Below, one piece after another: positions 1 to 7,813 of a stretch of 31,899 bases of DNA. A program made the position numbers and the translations under genes. Origin of the DNA: Methanothermococcus okinawensis (GTDB lineage: Archaea; AGJL01; Methanococci; Methanococcales; Methanococcaceae). Every line of letters starts with the position of its first letter. Position 1 is the first letter of the stretch. The stretch is taken from the NCBI GenBank assembly GCA_015661555.1, contig DQVW01000006.1, positions 1 through 31,899 on the forward strand. The letters are read 5' to 3'. Under the pieces are notes generated by a model. The model saw only the letters and a list, made by a program, of their open reading frames with translations, was not told the origin of the DNA and did not search any database.

Positions 1-1103
1 ACCCCTGCAATATCCTCCTCTAAACCTTTTCCTGCAACCTCTACAACTATGGCAAAGGGTACACTACTTCCCTCCTCCATCTTATCTAGATCCTCTCCAA
101 CGATCTCTACTCCATCTTCCACATCCTCCTTTATGAGAACTAATTCGCAACCGTAGGACTTAGGCCCTGCCAACTCCACGTACATATCAGGCTTCCTTAT
201 CCTCTCCCCCTCGTTCATGGGACCTACAGACACTGGGATGTGGTACTCTGCAACCTTTACCTCTATCCCCCTCATCCTCAAGGCGTTCTCTACTATATTC
301 TCAATATCTGAGGTTTCCAAGGCCCCCTTGATCTCAGGTACCTCGTTGTTGGTAATTACTGGAATTCCCATCTTAATACATCCCCCTCCCACAGCCAGGG
401 CTATATCATCTAGAGGTCCCAGGGCCACTACAACTGCAGGTACCCTGTTCCTTATATACTCTACAATCTCCTCCTTCCTACCAGGCTCTATACCTCCGTA
501 TATCAGAGGAGCCCTTATTGCAAGGTTTGCAGCGTGGATGGCAGAGGTGATATCCCTTCCAAGGGGAACCAGTAGTTTATCTAAACCTAACTCCATACCT
601 AGGGATATCATCTCCTCAACGATTTCACCTATGAAGAGGGCCAGTATATTCCTCCTCTGGATATCCTCTACAAGTTTCTTCAACTTCTCCCTGTCACCTA
701 CCTTACCAACAACTACCAGGATAGCTGGGATCTTACCCTCTACCAGTGGTACCCCAAGATCCCTTAAAACCTCATCTGGGATGAAACCTGTATAAGGTGG
801 TTTATAGGGCTCCTCCTCCAGGGCGTATTTAAGAGCCTCTACAGCCTCTGCACATATGAGAGTTATAACCCCAGCCTCAAGGGCGTTCTCCAGGGTAGGT
901 TCCTCCTTAACCTTCAGGGATTTGATAAGCTCCTTTAGATCCCCAACACTTTCAATCTTTTTTCCCAATAAACCGTAGATGATGGGAAGGTTGTAGTTGG
1001 TTCCAGGATAACCTACCTTTATGTTATCCTCCTTATCCTTAAGGGTATCTTTAGTAATCTCCAGTACTTTTTTACTTCCTGAGATAATCTGTTCTACCAC
1101 CAT
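1..1103 (-). CDS. cdhC: Acetyl-CoA synthase / CODH complex beta subunit, N-terminal part (cut by window edge)
   Basis: Open from an ATG at 1101-1103 to the window edge with no stop, giving about 367 residues of a longer protein. Residues from about 105 on (GFIPDEVLRDLGVPL, then GKIPAILVVVGKVGDREKLK) resemble domain 1 of bacterial acetyl-CoA synthase (AcsB). The stretch PVSVGPMNEGERIRKPDMY near residue 295 matches where the shorter Methanosarcina CdhC begins. So the protein seems to have the long, bacterial-like layout, with the nickel A-cluster domain lying outside the window. The family makes acetyl-CoA from a methyl group, CO and CoA in autotrophic carbon fixation. A GGTGGGAT ribosome binding site (minus strand, 1105-1112) lies just before the start. 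It is divergent from hisF. Family assignment is firm; use of the symbol cdhC rather than acsB is a naming choice. Confidence 0.85.
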   Translation of the reverse strand, partial: MVVEQIISGSKKVLEITKDTLKDKEDNIKVGYPGTNYNLPIIYGLLGKKIESVGDLKELIKSLKVKEEPTLENALEAGVITLICAEAVEALKYALEEEPYKPPYTGFIPDEVLRDLGVPLVEGKIPAILVVVGKVGDREKLKKLVEDIQRRNILALFIGEIVEEMISLGMELGLDKLLVPLGRDITSAIHAANLAIRAPLIYGGIEPGRKEEIVEYIRNRVPAVVVALGPLDDIALAVGGGCIKMGIPVITNNEVPEIKGALETSDIENIVENALRMRGIEVKVAEYHIPVSVGPMNEGERIRKPDMYVELAGPKSYGCELVLIKEDVEDGVEIVGEDLDKMEEGSSVPFAIVVEVAGKGLEEDIAG

Positions 1104-1199
1104 TAATCCCACCAACACCTATTTACTGAAAATATAAATAGTGTATTTCAAACTAATAATAATTACTTTTTACTTTAAAATTAGGATAAAGGTGATAAA
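1104..1199. promoter_or_regulatory. Divergent promoter region between the acetyl-CoA synthase gene and hisF
   Basis: An AT-rich gap of 96 bases between two divergent genes. On the minus strand TATTTATATT (1131-1140) is a TATA-like box for the acetyl-CoA synthase gene. On the plus strand the sequence ends in the ribosome binding site GGTGAT (1191-1196) of hisF. Exact transcription starts cannot be read from the sequence. Confidence 0.5.
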
Positions 1200-2024
1200 A
1201 TCCTAACGAAGAGGATAATCCCCTGTCTCGATATAAAGGAGGGGAGGGTGGTAAAGGGGACTAAATTTGTCCATCTCAGGGATGCAGGGGATCCTGTAGA
1301 GTTATCTAGGATCTACGATGAAGAGGGTGCCGACGAGTTGGTGTTTCTCGATATTACTGCGTCCTATGAGAAGAGGGATATACTTATAGATCTAGTGGAG
1401 AGAACTGCAGAGCAGGTATTTATACCTTTAACCGTTGGAGGAGGTGTTAGGACAGTTGAAGACTTTAGAAGATTACTTAGGGCAGGTGCAGATAAGGTAT
1501 CTGTTAATACCGCTGCAGTTAAAAACCCAGATTTAATAAGGGAGGCCAGTGAGATATTTGGATCCCAGTGTGTGGTAGTTGCTATAGATGCAAAGAGGAG
1601 ATATGTAGAGGGAGAGGAAGTAGATGCTGCCAGGGAAAGTGGAAAAAACCTTGTAAAAGTAGGGGAGGGGTACTGCTGGTTCGAGGTGTATATATACGGA
1701 GGTAGAAGAGGAACAGGGATAGACGCCATAGAGTGGGGTAGAAAGGTGTGGAAGTTAGGGGCTGGAGAGATACTCCTTACCAGCATAGATGCAGATGGTA
1801 CCAAGGAGGGCTACGATATTCAATTAACAAGGTTGATGTCTGAGAATGTAGGGATACCAGTTATAGCAAGTGGAGGTTGTGGAACAGTGGAACATATCTA
1901 TCAGGCCTTCAAGTATGGAAAGGCTGATGCAGCCTTAATGGCCAGTATCCTCCACTACAGGGAGTGTACCATCAGGGAGATTAAGGAGTACCTCTTAAAT
2001 AGAAATATCCCAGTTAGGATATAG
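1200..2024 (+). CDS. hisF: Imidazole glycerol phosphate synthase, cyclase subunit HisF (apparent ATC start)
   Basis: HisF forms the imidazole ring of histidine precursors from PRFAR, using ammonia delivered by HisH. It is a TIM barrel with two half-barrel phosphate sites; GGGVRTVEDF and ASGGCGTVEH are visible. The conserved N-terminal segment reads xLTKRIIPCLDIKEGRVVKG and carries the catalytic Asp of CLD. This segment is in frame but has no ATG, GTG or TTG before GTG at 1248, and an in-frame TAG lies at 1182-1184. Starting at 1248 would remove the catalytic Asp. The ribosome binding site GGTGAT (1191-1196) sits three bases before ATC at 1200, just where the family's Met belongs, so I place the start there (274 residues). 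An ATG-to-ATC change or sequence error would explain it equally well. rpiA follows after 9 bases, probably in one operon. Confidence 0.9.
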   Translation: MLTKRIIPCLDIKEGRVVKGTKFVHLRDAGDPVELSRIYDEEGADELVFLDITASYEKRDILIDLVERTAEQVFIPLTVGGGVRTVEDFRRLLRAGADKVSVNTAAVKNPDLIREASEIFGSQCVVVAIDAKRRYVEGEEVDAARESGKNLVKVGEGYCWFEVYIYGGRRGTGIDAIEWGRKVWKLGAGEILLTSIDADGTKEGYDIQLTRLMSENVGIPVIASGGCGTVEHIYQAFKYGKADAALMASILHYRECTIREIKEYLLNRNIPVRI

Positions 2025-2033
2025 GGGATAACC

Positions 2034-2744
2034 ATGGCCAGAGGTAGAAGATCCAGGTCAAAGGGTAAAGAACAGGAGAAATACATTGCTGCAAGGGAGG
2101 CACTAAATCTTATAAAAGATGGAATGATAGTAGGCCTAGGTTCAGGTACTACTACCAACATCTTTATAGAGGAGTTGGGGAAGAGGATAGCCGAGGAGGA
2201 GTTAAGTGTATTTGGAGTACCCACCTCCTTTGAATCCCGTATGTTAGCCATTAAAAATGGAATACCTGTAGTATCCCTGGATCAGTGTGACGTTATAGAT
2301 ATCGCCGTAGACGGTGCCGACGAGGTTGAGAGGAAATCTCTAAGTCTGATAAAGGGTGGAGGGGGATGCCATACAATGGAGAAGATAGTGGATTACTATG
2401 CAGAGGAGTTTGTTGTCATCGTGGACAGTGGTAAAGTGGTGGAGGTGTTGGGAGATAGGACACCTGTACCCTTAGAGGTACTTCCACCTGCATACGCCTC
2501 TGTTCTAAAGGAGTTACTTAAGAGGGATGCAGCACCCTCCATAAGGATGGCTGAGAAGAAGAGAGGTCCTGTAATCACAGACAACGGAAATATGATAATA
2601 GATGTATTCATAGAGTTGAAAGATCCTGAGAAGGTGGAAAAAGAGTTGAACAACATACCTGGAGTTGTGGAGAACGGCATCTTTACAAAGGTAGATAAGG
2701 TAATTGTAGGCCATAAAAATAAGGTGGAGATACTTCAGAGGTAA
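2034..2744 (+). CDS. rpiA: Ribose-5-phosphate isomerase A
   Basis: Interconverts ribose 5-phosphate and ribulose 5-phosphate; in methanogens it supplies ribose for nucleotides, PRPP and histidine. The 236-residue protein shows the substrate loop GLGSGTTTN (about residue 40), the acid cluster DIAVDGADEVE with catalytic Asp residues (about 85-95), LIKGGGGCHTMEKI and the C-terminal NNIPGVVENGIF. The first 15 residues, rich in Arg, Lys and Ser, form a basic extension before the family core begins at EKYIAAREAL. GGGGAT lies four bases before ATG. It is 9 bases after hisF and converges on asd, leaving only 8 bases between the two stops. Confidence 0.95.
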   Translation: MARGRRSRSKGKEQEKYIAAREALNLIKDGMIVGLGSGTTTNIFIEELGKRIAEEELSVFGVPTSFESRMLAIKNGIPVVSLDQCDVIDIAVDGADEVERKSLSLIKGGGGCHTMEKIVDYYAEEFVVIVDSGKVVEVLGDRTPVPLEVLPPAYASVLKELLKRDAAPSIRMAEKKRGPVITDNGNMIIDVFIELKDPEKVEKELNNIPGVVENGIFTKVDKVIVGHKNKVEILQR

Positions 2745-2752
2745 TAAAGTTT

Positions 2753-3799
2753 TTAGAGATACCTCTTGATATAGAGTTCGGCGTTCAATATACTTGCTCC
2801 AGCAGCCCCTCTTATGGTGTTGTGCTCCAGGGCGGTATACTTAACTGTGAATATGTTGTCTCTTCTAACCCTACCTACTGTAATGGACATACCTCTACCA
2901 GTATCTCTATCCAACCTTGGTTGAGGTCTGTCAACTTCCCTCCTGATGACAATAGGTTTTGCATATGTTGGAAGGTTGTAATCCTTCAGGGGGTCGAAGT
3001 TATCCATAACCTCTACTATCTCCTCAGGCTCTGCCTCCTCCAGGGTCTTAACAAATATGCTCTCGAGATGGCCATCGATTACAGGAACCCTGTTACAGGA
3101 TACTCCAATCTTAAAGTTGGCGTATTTAAATCTACCTTCCTCCAAATCCCCCATTATCTTAAGACTCTCACTCTCCATCTTCTCCTCTTCATTTTTAATG
3201 TAGGGGATTATATTATCCAGGATCGCCATAGATGGAACCCCCCAGTACCCTGCCCCACTGACAGCCTGCATCGTAGTAATATTCACCATCTCTACTCCAA
3301 ATTTATCCATTATAGGTTTCAAGGTAATAACTGCACAGATGGTGGAACAGTTAGGGTTGGTGATTATTCCTCCATCCCACCCCCTATTTTCCCTCTGGAT
3401 CTCCAATATTTCCAGGTGTTCAGGGTTTACCTCAGGTACAACTAGGGGGACATCCTCCTCCATCCTCATAGCTGAGGCGTTGGAAAAGACCAACTTACCT
3501 CTTCTGGCAAATTCAGGCTCCAAAACCTTTGCCAGATCTGAGGGGAGGGCTGAGAAAACTATATCCACGTCTTCAAATGCCTCATGATCTGGATCTGTGG
3601 GGACAACTATCTTCTCCCCAATATCTTCAGGTATAGGTTCTGGGAGGTACCAGTAGCAGGCCTCAGAATACCTCTTACCTGCACTTCTCTCAGAGGCTGC
3701 AAGGACTTCCAAGTCAAAGAAGGGATGGTCCTTAAGTAGCTGGACAAACCTCTGTCCAACACTTCCAGTGGCCCCTAGGACCCCTACCTTTATCCTCAT
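2753..3799 (-). CDS. asd: Aspartate-semialdehyde dehydrogenase
   Basis: NADPH-dependent reduction of aspartyl phosphate to aspartate semialdehyde, the branch point to lysine, threonine and methionine. The 348-residue protein has the Rossmann motif GATGSVGQR (residues 9-17) and the active-site Cys in TNPNCSTIC (Cys151). It also has GHLESIFVKT and the C-terminal AAGASILNAELY of the archaeal/fungal-type enzyme. Its ATG overlaps the comD stop by four bases (ATGA), so the two are probably translationally coupled. It is the last gene of the minus-strand operon that starts at 6061. A GGTGA ribosome binding site lies upstream of the start, within the end of comD. Confidence 0.96.
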   Translation of the reverse strand: MRIKVGVLGATGSVGQRFVQLLKDHPFFDLEVLAASERSAGKRYSEACYWYLPEPIPEDIGEKIVVPTDPDHEAFEDVDIVFSALPSDLAKVLEPEFARRGKLVFSNASAMRMEEDVPLVVPEVNPEHLEILEIQRENRGWDGGIITNPNCSTICAVITLKPIMDKFGVEMVNITTMQAVSGAGYWGVPSMAILDNIIPYIKNEEEKMESESLKIMGDLEEGRFKYANFKIGVSCNRVPVIDGHLESIFVKTLEEAEPEEIVEVMDNFDPLKDYNLPTYAKPIVIRREVDRPQPRLDRDTGRGMSITVGRVRRDNIFTVKYTALEHNTIRGAAGASILNAELYIKRYL

Positions 3800-4314
3800 A
3801 ACCTTTCACCTTTACTGTCGTACTCCCAATACAGGGCGTCAAAGAGTACTGCAACGGGGTAACCTATGACATGGGCATAATCCGCCCCATATTTAATTAT
3901 CTTGTAGGCCTCTTCAGGAGTCTTTGGACAGTAATAAGGCATCTCTATCGTTTCAAGTAATTTTTTAGTCCACCTTCCCATGGGAACTTGGGCAGGTATC
4001 TTCTCCTTTAGATCCCCCCTATGACTAATTACAAAAAGTAGAGGAATCTGATAGACCTTACAGAGGGACCCTATACTGTTGATAGAGTTTCCAAGACCTG
4101 AGTTCTGCATAAGGATGGCACATCTCCTACCTGCAAGATGTGCTCCTGCACAGATTCCAACAGCCTCCTCCTCCCTGGTAGCAGGGATATAGGTAATGTC
4201 CCTATCCCTCTCTATAAGGGAGATAAGGTTTTTCAGGTTAACACAGGGTACTCCACTGACAAAGTCTATATTACTGTCTTTTATCCCCTTGTAAATAGCT
4301 AAACTTCCCTTCAT
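3796..4314 (-). CDS. comD: Sulfopyruvate decarboxylase, alpha subunit
   Basis: ComD with ComE decarboxylates sulfopyruvate to sulfoacetaldehyde in coenzyme M synthesis. The 172 residues correspond to the pyrimidine-binding half of a thiamine diphosphate enzyme. VPCVNLKNLI is near the start, the Glu-rich TREEEAVGICAGAHLAG (about 46-62) includes the Glu that activates the cofactor, then LMQNSGLGNSINSI follows. The beta half (ComE) is not in this window, so the partner must be encoded elsewhere. There is no GGTGAT in the 15 bases between the rps27ae stop and this start, unlike most genes here, so translation may depend on the gene before it. Confidence 0.93.
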   Translation of the reverse strand: MKGSLAIYKGIKDSNIDFVSGVPCVNLKNLISLIERDRDITYIPATREEEAVGICAGAHLAGRRCAILMQNSGLGNSINSIGSLCKVYQIPLLFVISHRGDLKEKIPAQVPMGRWTKKLLETIEMPYYCPKTPEEAYKIIKYGADYAHVIGYPVAVLFDALYWEYDSKGERL

Positions 4315-4329
4315 AGCTAATCGTAAAAA

Positions 4330-4509
4330 TTACTTCTTACTAGGTTTTTTCCACTCCGTATATCCACATTTACCACAGGCGTATCTATTTAGGTGCTCCG
4401 CCATGAATACACCAGGGCCACATCTTGGACAGGTCTTCTTCAACCTTATTACCTTACCATCCTCGATTTTGTAGTACTTGTACTTCTGGACACTTTGATG
4501 CTTAGCCAT
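4330..4509 (-). CDS. rps27ae: 30S ribosomal protein S27ae
   Basis: A zinc-ribbon protein of the small ribosomal subunit. The sequence KYYKIEDGKVIRLKKTCPRC is followed by GPGVFMAEHLNRYACGKCGY. The two CxxC pairs (TCPRC and ACGKCG) give a four-Cys zinc site. I chose ATG at 4509 (MAKHQSVQKY, 59 residues) over an in-frame GTG at 4518, because GGTGAT (minus strand 4519-4514) is four bases before the ATG and overlaps the GTG. The start lies inside the last codons of rps24e, an 8-base overlap. Confidence 0.95.
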   Translation of the reverse strand: MAKHQSVQKYKYYKIEDGKVIRLKKTCPRCGPGVFMAEHLNRYACGKCGYTEWKKPSKK

Positions 4510-4813
4510 TGTTATCACCTTCGCCTTCCTTCTCCTCCTCTATCTTATTCTTCTCCAAGGTGGATTTCTTCTCTATTATCTTCATGGTATTCTCGTCGTT
4601 GTATATCTTTACGTAACACCTAGATTCCATCTTACCAAATTCCTGATCTATTTTATCCACGATTACCAAGTTTTTATCTACGTTGTACATTGCAGCTATC
4701 TTTAATTTTACATCCTTTACAGTAGGTGTTGGGCCTTCATGTCTTATTAAAAATCTGATCTCTTTCCTGTTCAACAGAGGATTCTCCCTCTCAGATAGTA
4801 CTTCTATCTCCAT
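4502..4813 (-). CDS. rps24e: 30S ribosomal protein S24e
   Basis: Archaeal/eukaryotic small-subunit ribosomal protein, 103 residues, usual length for the family. Family features are the beta start MEIEVLSERENPLLNRKEIRF, then GPTPTVKDVKLKIAAMY, and the KIDQEFGKMESRCYVKIY segment. The tail is highly charged (Lys/Glu/Gly-rich). GGTGAT is three bases before ATG. It sits between the dephospho-CoA kinase gene and rps27ae in the operon. Confidence 0.95.
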   Translation of the reverse strand: MEIEVLSERENPLLNRKEIRFLIRHEGPTPTVKDVKLKIAAMYNVDKNLVIVDKIDQEFGKMESRCYVKIYNDENTMKIIEKKSTLEKNKIEEEKEGEGDNNG

Positions 4814-4817
4814 CTTA

Positions 4818-5294
4818 TCACCTCTTTACCATAAGTGAGAATATTTTATCTACCCTTCTCTTTAAATCCTCATCTATCCTTAGTACCACTACACCCATAT
4901 CAGGCTGTCCATAGAGTACGTAGGTACCGTAGGGAAAGTACTTTATTACAGGGAGTGCCAGAAGGTCTTCCTCTCCCTCCACCTTAAGTGCCGTATTTCC
5001 CTCCTCTACCTTAGAGAGGTATTTAATCATCTCTATAGCCTCGTCGGATATACAGCCTGGAGGATTTTTTACCTCAAAGACCTTTCTAAACCTATGGTCT
5101 ATAGAGACAGGTATATTCCTCCTAGTTTTTAAGTCAAAAATGGAGAGATGGGGTATAATATTTTTAGATAAGAGGGTCTTAGTGGTGATATCTCCAATGG
5201 CAACAACCTTTCCACTTATACAAGGTGGCTCCTTATATACTTTTCCAAAGGGCTTTTTAAGTATCTTCCTCAACTCCTGAGTAACAATATACAT
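4818..5294 (-). CDS. GTP-dependent dephospho-CoA kinase (DUF359 family)
   Basis: A 158-residue protein of the DUF359 family. From memory, the Thermococcus kodakarensis member was shown to be a GTP-dependent dephospho-CoA kinase, the last step of coenzyme A synthesis in archaea. Recognisable pieces are KPFGKVYKEPP near the start, VAIGDITTKTLL (about 31-42), FDLKTRR, VKNPPGCISDEA and the acidic VEGEEDLLALPVI followed by YVLYGQPDMGVVVL. No Walker A motif is present, as is usual for this family. It lies between spt4 (13 bases before) and rps24e (4 bases after) in the rpoE1 operon. Confidence 0.88.
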   Translation of the reverse strand: MYIVTQELRKILKKPFGKVYKEPPCISGKVVAIGDITTKTLLSKNIIPHLSIFDLKTRRNIPVSIDHRFRKVFEVKNPPGCISDEAIEMIKYLSKVEEGNTALKVEGEEDLLALPVIKYFPYGTYVLYGQPDMGVVVLRIDEDLKRRVDKIFSLMVKR

Positions 5295-5307
5295 TGAATT
5301 CCCCTGT

Positions 5308-5484
5308 CTATTTCACAGTCAGTGCAAACCTTCCCTTCATATCAATCTTTACCTTCTTTGCCACCTCGGACTTAAGGGGATTTAGTACTATTAACAGCCC
5401 TCTCCAGTTCTCAGAGACCTCGGAGTTGCATATGGGGCATCTATCCTCCTCTGTTAGATACTTGCACTTTAAACAGGCCTTCAT
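5308..5484 (-). CDS. spt4: Transcription elongation factor Spt4 (RNA polymerase subunit E'')
   Basis: A short gene of 58 codons reading MKACLKCKYLTEEDRCPICN, then SEVSENWRGLLIVLNPLKSE and a Lys-rich end finishing GRFALTVK. The two CxxC pairs form the zinc site typical of Spt4/RpoE2, and the NWRGLLIVLNP segment is the part that pairs with Spt5. With Spt5 it clamps the elongating RNA polymerase. It starts at ATG 5484 with GGTGAT just upstream, overlapping the end of rpoE1, the usual gene order in archaea. Confidence 0.95.
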   Translation of the reverse strand: MKACLKCKYLTEEDRCPICNSEVSENWRGLLIVLNPLKSEVAKKVKIDMKGRFALTVK

Positions 5485-5488
5485 TGGA

Positions 5489-6061
5489 TCACCTACTTAC
5501 CACCTGGACTTTTTTCTTTTTCTTCTCCTCTTCTATCCACTCCAACTTCCCTAAACCAGGCTGTCTCATAGTCAGGGCTATCTTACTTCCCCTCTTTTTA
5601 GTCTCCCTTAAACTTACCGCAATAATCCTCGCCCTAACTATGTCCCCCTTCTTTATCACCTTTCCAGTATCCCTTCCCACCATCCTCTCATTCTTTGGAT
5701 CGTAGGAGACGTAGTCATCCATGATCTGGGATATATGGACTAACCCATCTAGAGGGCCTAGCCTTACAAAGATACCAAACTCCACAACGTCTACAACCTC
5801 CCCCTCCACAACCTCATAGAGCTCAGGGATGTAACATAGGGCATCAAAAACCACAGGGTGATAGGCTGCACCATCCCCGTATATTACCTTCCCCTCACCA
5901 ATCTCCTTTATATCCCCTATAGAGAGTATGAGACCCACGTCTTTATCAAGAATTCCCTCGTATTTCTCCACCAGTATACTGTGGATACTCTCCTTAAGGG
6001 GATTTCCAAACATACTGGGAGGTACCCTAACAGTATCAGAGATAGTTACCACTTTATACAA
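5489..6061 (-). CDS. rpoE1: DNA-directed RNA polymerase subunit E' (Rpb7 homologue)
   Basis: Subunit of the Rpo4/Rpo7 stalk of archaeal RNA polymerase. The 190 residues comprise an N-terminal RNP-like domain (KVVTISDTVRVPPSMFG) and an S1/OB domain from about residue 80. In that domain GEVVDVVEFGIFVRLGPLDG and LVHISQIMDDYVSYD are visible. The start is TTG at 6061, chosen because GGTGAT lies three bases upstream and the family begins MYK. It is the first gene of the minus-strand operon running to asd. Confidence 0.96.
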   Translation of the reverse strand: MYKVVTISDTVRVPPSMFGNPLKESIHSILVEKYEGILDKDVGLILSIGDIKEIGEGKVIYGDGAAYHPVVFDALCYIPELYEVVEGEVVDVVEFGIFVRLGPLDGLVHISQIMDDYVSYDPKNERMVGRDTGKVIKKGDIVRARIIAVSLRETKKRGSKIALTMRQPGLGKLEWIEEEKKKKKVQVVSR

Positions 6062-6244
6062 CTTATCACCTTAAAAAAATTGTAGAAAAAAGAGAAAGGG
6101 TTAAAATAAAAGATTTGATAAAAAAAGCAGTCAATAATTTATCTCTCATTTAAAATATATATAGTTTTTTGTTGACTATTTAAAAAATTTAAATAGCATT
6201 AAAACTTCAACTTTTATCTCTACACCTTTTAAGGATGTGCTACT
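6062..6244. promoter_or_regulatory. Divergent AT-rich promoter region (rpoE1 operon / 6245 gene)
   Basis: A 183-base gap, very AT-rich. The run ATTTAAAATATATATAG (6149-6165) holds TATA-like boxes on both strands and is a plausible promoter for the minus-strand rpoE1 operon. TTTAAATAGC (about 6187-6196) is a candidate for the plus-strand gene at 6245. No hairpins or extra ORFs were seen. Confidence 0.5.
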
Positions 6245-7789
6245 ATGATAAGGGATCTAATTAAGGAGGCTGTTAACAGTTTAGATGCATGTCTGGAGTT
6301 AAGGAGGGAAATTATCAAAAAGATACTCAGGGGGAAACTCTCTGAGGGTGATATAGTAGAGGTGGTAGATGGGGTAGATGATCTAAGTATGGAGGACATT
6401 CAAAGGTTGGGAAGTAACTTTAGGAGGTTTCCCCTAGGTTGTGACGTGGTGGAGATGGCAGTAGGTCCCTGCGCCTCCACACTAACATTGAGGGAGCTCC
6501 TGGAGAACTGTATCTTTGCAGACCATATAGGTTTTCCCCTTCATATATGTGCCTATGCCCTTGGAGATATCGGAGAGAGGGAGGGGCTATCTCCTCTGGA
6601 GGTCTTTAAGAAGATCTACGAGAAGGTGAAGGTACCTATAGATGTGGATCACTTTGGTATGTACGGTCCTATGAGGTTTCCCAGGGAGATAACTCAATGC
6701 TATGGAGAGTGCTACTACTTAGGGGGACCTTTTAAAGAGTGTCCACGGGGTAGGATACATGAGAGACTTATAGAGAAGGAGAAGGAGTATGCCCATGAAT
6801 TCTATCAATGGATAGAGATGGCCTCCACTGTATGTATAAACGTTGTAGAGGAGCAGGGGGGAAAGGGACATGCCCCTCCACTGGAGGAGATGAAAGTTGT
6901 TGCAGAGGCCTGTAAGAAATACGGTAAAGGGCTAGAAGGGATATTTCATGTTGGAGATGGGCATGAGGATCTTATAGAGGGTATCAAGTCCTGTATTGAT
7001 TTAGATGTGGACATATTCGTCATCGAGGGGGCTCCCTTCAACTGTGCAAGGGATAGATTAAAGGCCTTTGCAAAGGCAACTACTGTAAGTCGTATACTTG
7101 TTAAGGGAGGGGTTGTAGGTACAAATGGAGCCTACGAGGACGAGTGTAGGGTAGGGCTTAGAAGTGGATTGAACCTAATACTCAGTGGTTTCAGTGAAAA
7201 CCACCACGGTTATATGTGTGGTTACTCCCCAGGATGTGCTAGAAGGGGGAACTTTGGAATTCCAAGGGTGTTAAGTATAATAAAAGAGGAGATTGAGGGA
7301 GGTAGATTAAATACGAGACTGATGGACATTAACCTCTCCAGGGCCTTAGTTAGGGGATGTAAGTTTTTAAATTACAGGGGGAGGAGTATGTTTTACCCCA
7401 ACACCCTTGGAGGGCTCTTTGTAGGTGACGCCCACTGGCTAACCTTTAAAAACAGTAGGCTCTACAAACTGGAGGATTACAGTACCACTTTGGAGGATAT
7501 TGAGAGGATTGATAAACTGGGGTTGCTAGGAGGTAGATATATAGCCTGGATGATGTCCAAGGTCTTAGAACCTGAGGAGGTATATATCAGTGATCCAGAT
7601 CCCTGGGTAGAGAGGGCCACTGTAAAGGTACTGAGGGATGTGGGAATAGAGGTCTACAGATGCAATGGAAGGGATGAGGAGGTATTGAAAAATGCTGATA
7701 AGACATACATAGCTTCCTTTATCCCTGAAATCATACTGAAGATTAAAAGGAAATTCAAGGGGGAAAGGAATTTGGAGAGTTTGTTATAA
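6245..7789 (+). CDS. Methanogen protein, candidate HcgG/HmdC (DUF2193-like)
   Basis: A 514-residue soluble protein that I recognise only partly. It is rich in conserved-looking Cys and Gly motifs: FPLGCDVVEMAVGPCAST (about 60-77), HICAYALGDIG, TQCYGECYYLGGPFKECPRG (about 150-170), FVIEGAPFNCARDR and HHGYMCGYSPGCARRGNFG. The last 90 residues (GGRYIAWMMSKVLEPEEVYISDPDPW onward) look like a Rossmann-type nucleotide or SAM-binding fold. From memory this fits the DUF2193 family, which includes HmdC/HcgG, one of the proteins tied to synthesis of the iron-guanylylpyridinol cofactor of [Fe]-hydrogenase. An HcgE-like gene at 16130 in the same window agrees with that but is not adjacent. A conserved but uncharacterised methanogen protein is the safe reading. 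Confidence 0.5.
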   Translation: MIRDLIKEAVNSLDACLELRREIIKKILRGKLSEGDIVEVVDGVDDLSMEDIQRLGSNFRRFPLGCDVVEMAVGPCASTLTLRELLENCIFADHIGFPLHICAYALGDIGEREGLSPLEVFKKIYEKVKVPIDVDHFGMYGPMRFPREITQCYGECYYLGGPFKECPRGRIHERLIEKEKEYAHEFYQWIEMASTVCINVVEEQGGKGHAPPLEEMKVVAEACKKYGKGLEGIFHVGDGHEDLIEGIKSCIDLDVDIFVIEGAPFNCARDRLKAFAKATTVSRILVKGGVVGTNGAYEDECRVGLRSGLNLILSGFSENHHGYMCGYSPGCARRGNFGIPRVLSIIKEEIEGGRLNTRLMDINLSRALVRGCKFLNYRGRSMFYPNTLGGLFVGDAHWLTFKNSRLYKLEDYSTTLEDIERIDKLGLLGGRYIAWMMSKVLEPEEVYISDPDPWVERATVKVLRDVGIEVYRCNGRDEEVLKNADKTYIASFIPEIILKIKRKFKGERNLESLL

Positions 7790-7813
7790 AAATGCTGATA
7801 ATGAGTGGTTTAG

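Noticed and set aside
217..795. Long plus-strand open frame of 192 codons
   Set aside because: It is antisense to the acetyl-CoA synthase gene, whose translation matches a known family throughout; the plus frame is a shadow of its codon pattern.
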